Positions 47,130 to 56,920 of a stretch of 64,000 nucleotides of DNA are shown piece after piece. The notes under the pieces were generated by a model that worked only from the letters and a program-made list of their open reading frames with translations, made no database searches and was not told where the DNA came from. The stretch is from Allosediminivita pacifica (lineage in GTDB: Bacteria > Pseudomonadota > Alphaproteobacteria > Rhodobacterales > Rhodobacteraceae), in NCBI RefSeq assembly GCF_003054175.1, contig NZ_QBKN01000002.1, positions 124,001-188,000 of the forward strand, given 5' to 3'. The translations under genes and the position numbers were made by a program. Numbering within the stretch: position 1 is the first letter of the stretch; each line of letters begins with the position of its first letter.

Positions 47130-48839
47130 ATGCAGACCAAGTCCCTGGCCCTGTCGGCCGCCCTGGCCCTGGCCGCCGCCGCCGCCCAGGCCGCCCCCGA
47201 GGCGCTGGTGATCGGCAACTCCCGCTACGACCGCATCCAGACCCTTTTCGGCGCCAAGCGTGTCCTTGAGGCCGCCCAGGCTCTGGAGGGCAGCGGCGTC
47301 GAGGTCACCGCCGTCCGCGATGCCGACAGCACCGCCATGCGCGATGCCTTCTCCACCTTCCTCGAACGCCTCGACGACGACAGCGCGCCGGTCCTCATGG
47401 TCCTCGCCGGCGCCTTCGTCCACGGCCCCGACGGCTCCTACCTGCTGCCTGCGGCGGGCGAGGACCGCGGCGCCGACAAGGCGCTGATCTCGGGCTTCTC
47501 TCTCGACGCGGCGCTGGCCGTACTCGCCCGCTATCCCGGGGAGGCGGTGCTCCTGCTGGGCGAGACCCCCGACACCGACGAGGCCGGCCCCTACCTCAAG
47601 CCTGGCCTCGGCTCGCTCGACATCCCCCAGGGCGTCACCGTCCTGCGCGGCGCCGCCCCCGACGTGGCCCGCTTCGCCAACGACGTCCTGCCCCGCCCCG
47701 GCGCCATGCTGCTGTCGGAGGCCGAGGAGGCCGAGCTGGCCGTCGAGGGCTTTGCCCCGCGCGATTTCACCTACCTCACCGCCGAGGACCTGCCCGCCCC
47801 GGAGGCCGAGGCCGAGGATGAGCCGGACCAGACGGCCGAGGAGCAGGCCGCCCTCGAGGAAGAGATGGCGCGCCTCGAAGTCGACGATGCCGCCTGGGCG
47901 CAGGCGCAGGAGGGCGATGACGTGGAGGCCTACAGAGCCTACCTCGACACCTTCCCGGACGGCGAGCAGGCCGACGCAGCCCGGCAGCGGATCAGCGCCA
48001 TCGAATCCGAGCCCTTCTACGAGGAACGCCGCGCCGAGGAGGCCCTGGAACTCGACCGCGATGCCCGGCGGGCAATCCAGAGGGACCTCACCATCCTCGG
48101 CTACGACACCCGCGGCATCGACGGGATCTTCGGCGCCGGCACCCGCGGTGGCGTCCGGCAGTGGCAGGAAAGCCAGGAGGTCGAGGCCTCGGGGTATCTC
48201 ACCCGCGACCAGATCACCCGGCTCGACGCGCAGGCCGAGCGCCGCGCCGCCGAGCTCGAAGCCGAGGCCGAGGAACGCCGCCGCGAGCAGGCGCGGGAGG
48301 AGCAGGCCTTCTGGGAAGAGACCGGCGCACGCGGCGACGAGGCGGGGCTGCGGGCCTACCTCAAGCGCTACCCCGAGGGGGAGCACGCCGCAGACGCCCG
48401 GCGGGTGCTGGAGGATCTCGAGGAGCAGCGCCGGCGCCGCGCGGGCGGACAGGACCGCATCGCCTGGGAAGAGGCGCGGCAAGCCGATACCGTTTCAGCC
48501 TACCGGAGCTACCTCGATGCCCGGCCCGGCGGGGCCTTCGTGAACGAGGCCCGCGGGCGGATCGAGGAGTTGCAGCGGAACGCCGATCAGGAGCGGGCGG
48601 CGCTGCAGGCGCGGGACGAGGAACAGGGGCTGGGTCTGAACCCGATCACCCGCCGGCTGGCCGAGGCGCGGCTGGGGCAGCTCGGGCTCGACCCCGGCGA
48701 GGTGGACGGAAAGTTCACCGGTCAGACCCGCCGGGCCATCGAGGCCTACCAGGAACAGAGGGCTCTGCCGGTGACCGGTTACCTCGATCAGGATACGGTC
48801 GTGCGGCTTCTCGCGGACGGGATACTCGGGCTCGACTGA
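47130..48839 (+). CDS. Secreted pseudo-caspase with two peptidoglycan-binding domains
   Basis: A 569-residue exported protein (signal peptide to about residue 22, AQAAPEAL). Residues 23-190 have the caspase (peptidase C14) fold pattern ALVIGNSRYD to GSYLLPAAGED, but the catalytic His of AGHG is replaced (AGAF, 93-96) and the region expected to hold the Cys reads LLLGETPD. Then come three ~22-residue helical repeats (AYRAYLDTFPDG 267, GLRAYLKRYPEG 406, AYRSYLDARPGG 457), acidic/Arg-rich coiled coils, and two PG_binding_1 domains (308-365, DGIFGAGTRGGVRQWQ; 505-563, DGKFTGQTRRAIEAYQ). It likely acts as a structural or binding protein, not a protease. GAGAGGAG precedes ATG 47130. Confidence 0.85.
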   Translation: MQTKSLALSAALALAAAAAQAAPEALVIGNSRYDRIQTLFGAKRVLEAAQALEGSGVEVTAVRDADSTAMRDAFSTFLERLDDDSAPVLMVLAGAFVHGPDGSYLLPAAGEDRGADKALISGFSLDAALAVLARYPGEAVLLLGETPDTDEAGPYLKPGLGSLDIPQGVTVLRGAAPDVARFANDVLPRPGAMLLSEAEEAELAVEGFAPRDFTYLTAEDLPAPEAEAEDEPDQTAEEQAALEEEMARLEVDDAAWAQAQEGDDVEAYRAYLDTFPDGEQADAARQRISAIESEPFYEERRAEEALELDRDARRAIQRDLTILGYDTRGIDGIFGAGTRGGVRQWQESQEVEASGYLTRDQITRLDAQAERRAAELEAEAEERRREQAREEQAFWEETGARGDEAGLRAYLKRYPEGEHAADARRVLEDLEEQRRRRAGGQDRIAWEEARQADTVSAYRSYLDARPGGAFVNEARGRIEELQRNADQERAALQARDEEQGLGLNPITRRLAEARLGQLGLDPGEVDGKFTGQTRRAIEAYQEQRALPVTGYLDQDTVVRLLADGILGLD

Positions 48840-48855
48840 GCAGGGACAGAAGGGA

Positions 48856-48935
48856 TGTCCCGGGCAGGGACATCTCTCGGGGCCATTAACTTCAATGACT
48901 TAGGAACCCTTGGTCACGAATTCTTAACCTGTCCC
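48856..48935 (+). repeat. ~81-bp palindrome-containing element, copy C (80 bp)
   Basis: Starts with TGTCCCGGGCAGGGACA (48856-48872, one mismatch in the centre compared with A and B) 17 bases after the caspase-like stop, has TCAA at the same offset as A and B, and ends in TGTCCC at 48930-48935. It is inverted relative to copy B. As RNA the palindrome could serve as a terminator for the caspase-like gene, but no T-run follows. Confidence 0.62.
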
Positions 48936-48964
48936 GCGCCCAGCCGCCCCCGACACGGCCTCGC

Positions 48965-49648
48965 TCAGCCCGAACTGGGAAGTTCCAGATCGGTCGCTGC
49001 CGCGTTGCGCGGAAAGAGGAAGATGCCCAGGGCAATCGTCGCGAATGCGAACTCGTAGACCTCCCACTTCCGGCTGACCGGCAGAAGGACAATGATCACC
49101 GAAACGCCAAGCGTTGCGAGCATGTGATGCCTCCGCGGCACCGGGATGGCGAGCGCCTCGCTGAACCGGCGCACCCAGGCGAAACGCGGCCACAGAAGGG
49201 TCAGGCCGATCAGGTAGCTCAGCAGCACGACCGAAAGCAGGTTGCCGAAGATGACCTCGTCGAGCTTGACCCCGCCCACGACCAGGTTGTGAAACGTCAG
49301 CTCCTGCTGGTCGTTGCGCTGGGCCAAGGCCTCGGGCGTTTCGAGCCCGAAGATGCGCTGGCCCCAGGAGACCTCTTCGCCCGCGGCCAGAAAGAAGAGC
49401 AGCGCGTAGATCCCGGTGAGCGCCGCGAAGACCAAGCCGCGTGATCCCGCTCCGCCCACGGCCCGGCTGACAAGAACACAGGCGCCGAGGAAGAGGAAAA
49501 CGGCCGTACCATACTCGATCGGACCGTCCTCGGCAGCGAACGAGCTGCTGAAGGTCTGCGGATCTGCAAGAGCGATGCTGACCGTCGCGATCATGACGAG
49601 ACCGAGCAGGGCCATGAGCGCCACGTCGATTCGTGGATATATTTTCAT
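48965..49648 (-). CDS. Integral membrane protein of unknown function
   Basis: A 227-residue protein with about six hydrophobic segments. A conserved-looking AAGEEVSWGQRIFGLETPE follows the third segment, a pattern I know from uncharacterised membrane proteins in several phyla. The ATG at 49648 has no strong ribosome site. No neighbour hints at a role. Confidence 0.75.
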   Translation of the reverse strand: MKIYPRIDVALMALLGLVMIATVSIALADPQTFSSSFAAEDGPIEYGTAVFLFLGACVLVSRAVGGAGSRGLVFAALTGIYALLFFLAAGEEVSWGQRIFGLETPEALAQRNDQQELTFHNLVVGGVKLDEVIFGNLLSVVLLSYLIGLTLLWPRFAWVRRFSEALAIPVPRRHHMLATLGVSVIIVLLPVSRKWEVYEFAFATIALGIFLFPRNAAATDLELPSSG

Positions 49649-49897
49649 CCCGTTTCGATACTCAGCGGTCTTTCAGGGACAAGACCCGACGCTAGGTCAC
49701 TTCTTTGGGCTCACGGTCTTGTCAGGAGCGGGCACCAACGGACCTGGGGAAAGGGTCCGAATGAAACCTGCACACCCGACCAGAGGCGGCAGTATCGTGC
49801 GATTGACGCCACCAGGCCCGGGATGTGTTTCCTGGGGCGGCCCGAGAGGCGCTGGCGGCGCATCGCTGCCCTCTGTCACAACAAGCAAGGATCCCTG

Positions 49898-50572
49898 ATG
49901 CACGAGTATTTCCCTCTGCCCGAGCTTGCCAAGACACTCCTGCCGCAGGCTTTCGACGCGCGCGACGGGGCGCACGACGAGGGCCACCTGCTGCGTGTCT
50001 GGCGGAACGTCGAGGCGATCCGGGGCGCCGAGGGCGGTGATCGTCGCCTCCTGCTGGCCGCCACGCTGCTGCACGATTGCGTCTGGGTCGACAAGAGATC
50101 GCCGGAGCGGTCTTCGGCCTCGCGGCTGGCGGCGGGGAAGGCCTCCGAAGTACTGACCGGACTCGGATGGACTATCGACGAGGTGGGCCGGGTCGCGCAT
50201 GCCATCGAGGCGCACAGTTTCTCGGCCGGAATCGCGCCGCGGAGCCTCGAGGCGCGTATCCTGCAGGATGCCGACCGGCTGGATGCCATGGGGTTCATCG
50301 GCGTGGCGCGCTGCATGTATCTGGCGGGCGCGCACGGGGCATCGATCCACCATCCGACAGACCCCGCGGGGGTAGACCGGCCGCTGGAGGATCAGCTTTA
50401 TGCTCTGGATCATTTCCGGACGAAGCTGCTGGGCCTGGGCGAGAAGATGCAGACTGCCAAGGGCCGGGAGATGGCCGCAGAGCGGATCGGAAGGCTGAAG
50501 GCGTTCTATCGCGGGCTGCTGGAGGAAGTGGGAGAGCGCACAGTCGCGCCGGGGACACTATCTATCCGGTAA
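49898..50572 (+). CDS. HD-domain phosphohydrolase (YedJ-like)
   Basis: A 224-residue predicted metal-dependent phosphohydrolase. The HD pattern is HDEGHLLRVWRN (His26/His30), LLHDCVW (His59-Asp60) and a later Asp in ILQDADRLDAMG. Similar proteins (E. coli YedJ) have unknown substrates. AAGGA precedes ATG 49898; an upstream in-frame ATG at 49823 gives a non-homologous extension and was rejected. Confidence 0.85.
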   Translation: MHEYFPLPELAKTLLPQAFDARDGAHDEGHLLRVWRNVEAIRGAEGGDRRLLLAATLLHDCVWVDKRSPERSSASRLAAGKASEVLTGLGWTIDEVGRVAHAIEAHSFSAGIAPRSLEARILQDADRLDAMGFIGVARCMYLAGAHGASIHHPTDPAGVDRPLEDQLYALDHFRTKLLGLGEKMQTAKGREMAAERIGRLKAFYRGLLEEVGERTVAPGTLSIR

Positions 50573-50894
50573 GCGGGGACGCAGCCTGCCCCCTCCCTAA
50601 CCCTCCCCCTGACAGGGGGAGGGGATCTGTTGCGCGGGTGGCAGATGGCGGTGTGTCAGGGAACGGGGCGAATGGGTGCTTCTGTGTCGCCCCCCTCAAC
50701 CTGACGCTCTCCCCCGAGGGGAGAGGGAAGCGCGGCTTCTAGGGGAGTGCTGTCACCCAAAGCCCTGCCCCCTACATGGAAGCCGATGTGTGTCGGGGGA
50801 CCCGGCTGTCGTGCGATTTCGCATCCCCCCTTGCCCCGGCCATCTCCCCAAGGGGCAGAGGGCCGCGCACTTGGCAAGCGTGGTGCCCTGCCCT
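50573..50894. other. Intergenic region rich in G/C hairpin repeats
   Basis: Between the convergent HD-hydrolase and holA genes lie 322 bases with three related C/G-rich hairpins: 50589-50626 (detailed separately), a CTCTCCCC/GGGGAGAG stem at 50707-50725, and a weaker one near 50841-50860. No gene or promoter is seen. Confidence 0.6.
50589..50626. repeat. G-rich REP-like inverted repeat, copy 2
   Basis: A 38-base repeat that matches the reverse complement of 3963-4000 at 35 of 38 positions by hand count. The core CCCTCCCCCTGACAGGGGG folds as a hairpin. It lies 16 bases after the HD-hydrolase stop codon. Confidence 0.65.
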
Positions 50895-51923
50895 TCAGCG
50901 CCGCTGCGCGAGGTGGGCGAGGCGGACGAAGCAGCGTTCCACGAGCGCCATGGCGGGGGCGCGCTGGCCTGCGGAGCGCAGGCGGAGGTCGGTTTCCATG
51001 AGGTGGTCGAGCGCGTCCTCGAGCCGGTCGGTGCGCCAGTCCTGCGCCTGCCGCATCATGCGGTCACGGCGGGGGCCGAAGACCGGCGGGCGGACGCGGT
51101 TGATGCCCTCGCGCGCGCCGCCGGGGGCCGAGGCCACGGTGTAGAGCGTCCGGAAGTGCCGCATCCCCATGATGAGCAGCGTGACCGGGGCCACGCCCTG
51201 CGCCTCGAGCCGCTGCATGACGGGGTCGATCTCGGCGGTGCGGCCCTCGGCGAGGACGTGGAAGATCTCGTCCATCTCGGCCTCGATCGAGGCGGGGGCG
51301 TTGAGCTCCACCTCGTCGGGCGTGAGGGGCGTGGTGTCCTCGTACTTGTAGAGCGCGATCTTCTCGAGCGTCTGGCGGAAGTCGCCGGGGGTGAGCGCGC
51401 GGGCGAGGCCTTCGAGCGCCTGCATGGCGTCGCGGCCCACGTCCGCGATTCCCGCGCGTTTCAGCTCGGCCTCGATTTCCTCGCGGCCGGGGGGATCGTT
51501 GTAGAGGCCCGCGGCATAGGCCTGGCGGCTGCCCTCGAAAAGCTTGCGCAGGGCGGAGCGGGCGTTGAGCTGACCGGCGGTGGCGACGATCTGTGCGTCG
51601 CCCGGTTTCCAGTCCTTGAGCGCGGCGTCGAAGGTCTTGGAGAGGCCATCGGTGGTCTCCTCGACCAGCGCGACGCGGGGACCGGGAAAGAAGCCGGTCG
51701 CCTTGACCGCGTCGAGCAGCATGGCGGGTTCCTTGCGCAGCTCGGCGCCGGACATGCGGGTGAGGCGCATCTCGGTCTCGCCCTCGGGGCCGATGAGGGC
51801 GGCGACGACCTCCTGCCGGCGCATGGCCACGCGCATGGTGTCCTCGCCGAAGATCAGCAGGCCCGCGGCCTCGGGATCGGGCTTGCGGAAGTAGGCGTTG
51901 GCGTCGCGGCCGGCGAGTTTCAT
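50895..51923 (-). CDS. holA: DNA polymerase III delta subunit
   Basis: A 342-residue clamp-loader subunit that opens the sliding clamp. Typical are LLIFGEDTMRVAMRRQEVVA, PGPRVALVEETTDGL, the degenerate AAA region with ALKDWKPGDAQIVATAG, and the C-terminal three-helix domain (VAPVTLLIMGMRHFRTLYTV). Its start overlaps the lptE stop by 4 bases. Confidence 0.95.
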   Translation of the reverse strand: MKLAGRDANAYFRKPDPEAAGLLIFGEDTMRVAMRRQEVVAALIGPEGETEMRLTRMSGAELRKEPAMLLDAVKATGFFPGPRVALVEETTDGLSKTFDAALKDWKPGDAQIVATAGQLNARSALRKLFEGSRQAYAAGLYNDPPGREEIEAELKRAGIADVGRDAMQALEGLARALTPGDFRQTLEKIALYKYEDTTPLTPDEVELNAPASIEAEMDEIFHVLAEGRTAEIDPVMQRLEAQGVAPVTLLIMGMRHFRTLYTVASAPGGAREGINRVRPPVFGPRRDRMMRQAQDWRTDRLEDALDHLMETDLRLRSAGQRAPAMALVERCFVRLAHLAQRR

Positions 51924-52411
51924 GCCGGGCGCGGGTCGGCGTTGAGCAGGATTTCGTCGATCACCTGGTCGGCGAGGATCACCATCAGCCTTTCGCGGGC
52001 GTCGCGTTCGGCGGCGAGCGTCGCCACGGTGGAGCCGGTGGCGGAGTAGCCGGTGAAGGCGCGGGTGCTGCCCTGAAACACGGGGGCCTCGAAGCCGGCC
52101 TCGCGCAGGGTGTAGTCGGCGATCCCGTCGAGCCGGTAGCGCGTGGTGCTGCCCGCGGAGGTGGTTCCGAGCGAGGCGCGTTCGGTGCTGATGTCGACGG
52201 TGAGCGTGTAGGCCCCGCCGGCGCCGCGGCCCATGCGTTCCTCGAAGCGGCGGTTGAACAGGTAGTCCAGTTCACCGTCGGGGGAGGCAAGGGCCACCTG
52301 CCCCTGAAGGAGGTTTCCGGCGCCCTCGGGCCCGTAGACCGGCTCGAAGCCGCAGCCCGCGAGGGCCGCGGCGGCGCCTGTCAGGAAGGTTCGGCGATCA
52401 GACCACCACAT
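51920..52411 (-). CDS. lptE: LPS-assembly lipoprotein LptE
   Basis: A 163-residue lipoprotein that plugs LptD in the outer membrane during lipopolysaccharide insertion. Lipobox LAGC (Cys20), then [12 protein letters not shown], typical of alphaproteobacterial LptE. It overlaps leuS by 14 bases and holA by 4 bases, so leuS-lptE-holA is one operon. Confidence 0.92.
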   Translation of the reverse strand: MWWSDRRTFLTGAAAALAGCGFEPVYGPEGAGNLLQGQVALASPDGELDYLFNRRFEERMGRGAGGAYTLTVDISTERASLGTTSAGSTTRYRLDGIADYTLREAGFEAPVFQGSTRAFTGYSATGSTVATLAAERDARERLMVILADQVIDEILLNADPRPA

Positions 52412-54983
52412 TCACGATACGCCCCGGCACGACGATGAGCTTTTTCGGCTGGCCCCCGTCGAGGGCCCGCTGGACAGCTTCGTGTTCGAGGACGAGGTTT
52501 TCAACCTCTTCCTTGCCCAGATCGCGGGCGACGGTGATTTCGCCCCGGCGCTTGCCGTTGACCTGGATCGGCAGGGTCACCGTGTCCTCGACGAGCATGG
52601 CGGCGTCGGCCTTGGGCCAGGTGGCGTTGGCGATGAGGCCCTCGCCGCCCAGAAGCTCCCACAGTTCCTCGGAGAGGTGCGGAGTCATGGGGGACATGAG
52701 CTGCGCCAGCGTGCGGGCGGCCTGTTTCTTGGCGTCAGAGCCGGCCTTGGATTTCTGCAGCGTCGCGGTGAAGGCGTAGAGGCGGGCGATGGAGGCGTTG
52801 AAGCCGAAGCTCTCCAGCCCCATCGTGACGTCGTGGATGGCCTTGTGCATCTCGCGCAGGAGGGCGGTGTCCTCGTCGCCCTGGGGGGCGGTGTCGAGGG
52901 CGGCGATCTCGGCGCAGATGCGGTAGACACGGGCGAGGTGCTTGCTCGCGGCCTCGGCCCCGGCGGCGGTCCATTCCACGTCGCGTTCCGGCGGGCTGTC
53001 CGACAGGACGAACCAGCGCGCGGTGTCGGCGCCGTAGTCCGAGATGATCGTCATCGGGTCGACGACGTTCTTCTTGGACTTGGACATCTTCGCCGACGGC
53101 ACGATCTCGACCTCGGTGCCGTCCTTAAGGAACGCCTTGCCGTCGCGGGTCTCCACGTCTTCTGGGAAGTGGTAGACCTTGCGGCCCTCGGCATCCTGCG
53201 TCTGGTAGATCGCGTGGGTGACCATGCCTTGGGTGAAGAGCGCGTCGAAGGGTTCGATGCTCTTTTCGGGCAGGTGGCCGGTCAGGTGCATGGCCCGTGC
53301 GAAGAAGCGGGAATAGAGCAGGTGCAGGATCGCGTGCTCGATGCCGCCGATGTACTGGTCGACGTTCATCCAGTAGGCGGCTTCCTCCATGTCGGTGGGC
53401 GTCGTGGCATGGGGCGCGGTGAAGCGCGCGAAGTACCACGAGCTGTCGACGAAGGTGTCCATGGTGTCGGTCTCGCGCCGGGCGGGCTTGCCGCAGGACG
53501 GGCAGTCGCAGTCGCGCCACGTGGGGTGGCGGTCGAGCGGATTGCCGGGCACCGAGAAGTCGATCGGCGTGCCGTCCTCGTCGTAGGGCAGCGCGATGGG
53601 CAGGTTTTCCCGCTTTTCGGGGACCACGCCGCAGGCCTCGCAATGCACCACGGGGATCGGGCAGCCCCAGTAGCGCTGGCGCGAGAGGCCCCAGTCGCGC
53701 AGGCGGTACTTGGTAACCCCCTGCCCCACGCCGTTGGATTCGCAAAACGCGATGGCGGCGTCGATGGCCTGCTCGCCGGTGGCGGCCTCGTCCCAGTCGA
53801 AAGACTTGATCCAGCGGACCTTGTCGGACTTCGGCGGCACGAAGGCCTCGCCACCGTCCTCGGGGCGGATGTGGCCCTCGGGGTTCAGCGGCTCGAAGGT
53901 CGAGGCCACCGGCAGGTCGTATTTGCGCGCGAACTCGAGGTCGCGCGGGTCGTGCGCCGGGCAGCCGAAGATGGCGCCGGTGCCGTAGTCCATGAGGATG
54001 AAGTTGGCGACGTAGACCGGCAGCTCCCACGCGGTGTCAAACGGATGACGGACGCGCAGGCCGGTGTCGAAACCGCGCTTCTCGGCCTTTTCGAGCTCTT
54101 CCTCGCTGGTGCCCATTCGGCGGCATTCGGCGTTGAAGGCAGCAAGGTCCTCGTTGTCCGCTTCCAGTTGCTTGGCCAGCGGATGGTCGGGCGAGATGCC
54201 GACGAAGGACGCGCCCATGAGCGTGTCGGGACGGGTCGTGTAGACCTCGACACGGTCATGGCCTTCGGGGCCATCGACAAGCGAGAAGGCGAACTGCAGG
54301 CCGCGGCTCTGGCCGATCCAGTTGGCCTGCATGAGCTTGACCTTGGCGGGCCAGTTGTCGAGCCCGTCAAGCGCCTCGAGCAGCTCGCCCGAGTAGTCGG
54401 AGATGCGGAAGAACCACTGCGTGAGCTCGCGCCGTTCCACCAGCGCGCCCGAGCGCCAGCCGCGGCCGTTTTCCACCTGCTCGTTGGCAAGCACGGTCAT
54501 GTCGACCGGGTCCCAGTTCACCACCGCGTTCTTGCGGTAGACGAGGCCCTTTTCCAGGAAGTCGAGGAAGAGCGCCTGCTGCTGGCCGTAGTATTCCGGG
54601 TCGCAGGTGGCGAACATGCGCGACCAGTCGAGCCCGAAGCCCAGCGGCTTCATCTGGGCGACCATCGTGTCGATGTTGCCGTAGGTCCAGTCCTTGGGGT
54701 GCCCGCCCGAGGCCATGGCGGCGTTCTCGGCCGGCATGCCGAAGGCATCAAACCCCATGGGGTGCAGCACGTTGTGCCCGGTGGCGCGCTTGTGGCGCGC
54801 GATCACGTCACCCATGGTGTAGTTGCGCACGTGGCCGATATGGATGCGTCCTGAGGGATAGGGGAACATCTCGAGCACGTAGTACTTGGGCTTGTCCTCG
54901 GTCCGAGTGGCGCGGAAGGTTCCGGCCTCTTCCCAGGCCTTCTGCCATTTCGGCTCGATCTCGGCGGGGGCGTATCGCGACAT
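52398..54983 (-). CDS. leuS: Leucine-tRNA ligase
   Basis: An 861-residue class I synthetase. HIGH-type motif in [25 protein letters not shown] in [16 protein letters not shown], and the editing-domain [20 protein letters not shown] are all present. GGAGG before ATG 54983 fixes the start; a further upstream in-frame ATG (55025) was rejected. First gene of the leuS-lptE-holA operon. Confidence 0.97.
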   Translation of the reverse strand: MSRYAPAEIEPKWQKAWEEAGTFRATRTEDKPKYYVLEMFPYPSGRIHIGHVRNYTMGDVIARHKRATGHNVLHPMGFDAFGMPAENAAMASGGHPKDWTYGNIDTMVAQMKPLGFGLDWSRMFATCDPEYYGQQQALFLDFLEKGLVYRKNAVVNWDPVDMTVLANEQVENGRGWRSGALVERRELTQWFFRISDYSGELLEALDGLDNWPAKVKLMQANWIGQSRGLQFAFSLVDGPEGHDRVEVYTTRPDTLMGASFVGISPDHPLAKQLEADNEDLAAFNAECRRMGTSEEELEKAEKRGFDTGLRVRHPFDTAWELPVYVANFILMDYGTGAIFGCPAHDPRDLEFARKYDLPVASTFEPLNPEGHIRPEDGGEAFVPPKSDKVRWIKSFDWDEAATGEQAIDAAIAFCESNGVGQGVTKYRLRDWGLSRQRYWGCPIPVVHCEACGVVPEKRENLPIALPYDEDGTPIDFSVPGNPLDRHPTWRDCDCPSCGKPARRETDTMDTFVDSSWYFARFTAPHATTPTDMEEAAYWMNVDQYIGGIEHAILHLLYSRFFARAMHLTGHLPEKSIEPFDALFTQGMVTHAIYQTQDAEGRKVYHFPEDVETRDGKAFLKDGTEVEIVPSAKMSKSKKNVVDPMTIISDYGADTARWFVLSDSPPERDVEWTAAGAEAASKHLARVYRICAEIAALDTAPQGDEDTALLREMHKAIHDVTMGLESFGFNASIARLYAFTATLQKSKAGSDAKKQAARTLAQLMSPMTPHLSEELWELLGGEGLIANATWPKADAAMLVEDTVTLPIQVNGKRRGEITVARDLGKEEVENLVLEHEAVQRALDGGQPKKLIVVPGRIVNVVV

Positions 54984-55138
54984 GTGGTCCTCCGGCGGGC
55001 GGTTCGGGCGGGGTGATAGGCCCACGAGGGCGTGGCGTCCAGTGCCCGCGCGACATTGCAGCCCGGACGGGGGCCGGTATTGGCGCCTTGGCGGAAGCGT
55101 GACACAACGTCAGGCACCTGTCCCGACGAGCTGCCGCG

Positions 55139-56398
55139 ATGAAGATCCTGATCATCCACCAGAACTTTCCCGGCCAGTACAAGCACCTCGCTCCGGCGCT
55201 GGTGGCGCAGGGGCATGAGGTCGTGGCGCTGACCTGCAAGGTCAAGGAGCCGGGCCACTGGAACGGCGTGCGGCTGGTGCCCTACCCGATCAGGGGATCG
55301 AGCACCAAGGGCATCCATCCCTGGCTGGCCGACTTCGAGACCAAGCTGGTGCGGGCGACATCGTGCTATCAGGGTGCGCTGCCGCTGCGCGACGAGGGCT
55401 TTTCCCCCGACGTGATCCTGGCCCATCACGGCTGGGGCGAGAGCCTGCTGCTCAAGGACCTCTGGCCCGGCGCGCGCATGGGACTTTACTGCGAACTTTA
55501 TCACCTGAGCCGGAAGCCCTTTCTCAACTTCGACCCGGAGTTTCCGCCGCGGGCGCCGGGTGGCGATCCGATCCGCATCCGGCTGAAGAATCTCAACAAC
55601 CGGCTGCACGAAGAGATCATGGACGCCGGGATCAGCCCGACGCGGTTCCAGGCCTCGACCTTTCCGGAAGAATGGCAGGACCGGCTGACGGTGGCGCATG
55701 ACGGGATCGATACGGATCTTGTCGCCCCGGACGAGACGGCGCGGCTGGAGCTACCCGACGGCAGTGTCGTGACGCGCGACGACGAGGTGTTGACCTTCGT
55801 GAACCGCAACCTGGAGCCCTACCGGGGGTACCACATCTTCATGCGCGCCCTGCCCGAGATCATGCGGCGACGCCCGAAGGCGCAGGTGGTGCTGATCGGC
55901 GGTGACGAGGTGAGCTACGGCGCCAAGCCGCCCGCCGGGAAGAGCTGGAAGCAGATCTTCATCGACGAGGTGCGCGGGCAGATCTCGGATAACGACTGGG
56001 CCCGGGTGCATTTTCTCGGCCGTGTGCCCTACGAGCGGTATCTTGCGATGATCCAGGTGAGCCGGGTGCACGTCTACCTGACCTATCCCTTTGTCCTGAG
56101 CTGGTCGCTGCTGGAGGCCATGTCCGCGGGCTGCGCCATCCTGGCGAGCGATACCGAGCCCGTGCGCGAGGTGCTGAGCGAGGGCGAGACAGGGCGGACG
56201 GTGGATTTCTTCGATCGTGACGGGATCATCGAGCGGCTTTGCGAGATGCTGGACGATCCTGCGGAGCGTGCGCGGCTGGGGGCGAACGCGCGGGCGCATG
56301 CGGTGGCGCACTACGACCTCCAGCGGGTCTGCCTGCCGCGGCAGCTCGACTGGGTCGCACGACTGGCGGAACTGCCGGCCCGGCCGCCGCGCGATTGA
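55139..56398 (+). CDS. Glycosyltransferase family 4 protein
   Basis: A 419-residue GT-B fold sugar transferase. It starts with MKILIIHQNFPGQYKHLAPA and has the C-terminal donor-site block (FVLSWSLLEAMSAGCAILAS and a Glu in DTEPVREVLSEGETG) of GT4 enzymes. A long inserted middle (HLSRKPFLNFDPEF) is typical of a subgroup seen in capsule or polysaccharide loci. The gene is on the opposite strand between leuS and the DUF3576 gene, which are usually adjacent, so it appears inserted. Confidence 0.9.
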   Translation: MKILIIHQNFPGQYKHLAPALVAQGHEVVALTCKVKEPGHWNGVRLVPYPIRGSSTKGIHPWLADFETKLVRATSCYQGALPLRDEGFSPDVILAHHGWGESLLLKDLWPGARMGLYCELYHLSRKPFLNFDPEFPPRAPGGDPIRIRLKNLNNRLHEEIMDAGISPTRFQASTFPEEWQDRLTVAHDGIDTDLVAPDETARLELPDGSVVTRDDEVLTFVNRNLEPYRGYHIFMRALPEIMRRRPKAQVVLIGGDEVSYGAKPPAGKSWKQIFIDEVRGQISDNDWARVHFLGRVPYERYLAMIQVSRVHVYLTYPFVLSWSLLEAMSAGCAILASDTEPVREVLSEGETGRTVDFFDRDGIIERLCEMLDDPAERARLGANARAHAVAHYDLQRVCLPRQLDWVARLAELPARPPRD

Positions 56399-56422
56399 CG
56401 CGCGGGGGGCCGGCTCAGGCGA

Positions 56423-56920
56423 TCAGAGGTTGCTGTCGCGCTGGCGCAGCTGGCGTGCGCGGGTGAGGATCGCATCCTCGACCGCGAGCACGGTTTCGCG
56501 CGGCGCGGGGCCCGAACGGGTCATCAGCGCGATGTTGAGCGAACGGGCGTCGAGCGCAGGGTCGGTCACGTAGATGGTTGCGCGGTAGGCCTGTCCGCCG
56601 CCCGGGGGTGTACCGAATCCGGTGGAGATGACGCCGGTGAACGGGTCGACGGTCTCGATCGGCAGGAAATTCAGCGTCTCGAGCGAGGCATTCCAGATGT
56701 AGCGGTTGACCGCCCCCACCTGCCCCGGATCGCCGCGTTCGCGGAAATAATCCCAGATCGTGCCGTTCGGACGCGGACCATCCCCGTACTTGAGGTCGTC
56801 GAGAATCTCGTCCGCCGGAGGCGTATCTACCGGGTCGGTATTGCCGGAGCCCGAGCATCCCGCCAGAAGGGCGAGCGCGGCGCAAAGGCCGATTCCGGTG
56901 ATTTGGCGCGGCAGAGGCAT
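56423..56920 (-). CDS. DUF3576 family lipoprotein
   Basis: A 165-residue exported lipoprotein (lipobox LAGC, Cys22). The family blocks NGTIWDYFRERGDPGQVGAV, NRYIWNASLETLNFLPI and DARSLNIALMTRSG are clear. In many alphaproteobacteria this gene lies directly upstream of leuS on the same strand; here a glycosyltransferase gene separates them. Function unknown, probably envelope-related. Confidence 0.88.
   Translation of the reverse strand: MPLPRQITGIGLCAALALLAGCSGSGNTDPVDTPPADEILDDLKYGDGPRPNGTIWDYFRERGDPGQVGAVNRYIWNASLETLNFLPIETVDPFTGVISTGFGTPPGGGQAYRATIYVTDPALDARSLNIALMTRSGPAPRETVLAVEDAILTRARQLRQRDSNL

Noticed and set aside
48842-48849. A further GGGACA just after the caspase-like stop
   Set aside because: A lone hexamer without the palindrome or spacing of the element family; chance is likely.
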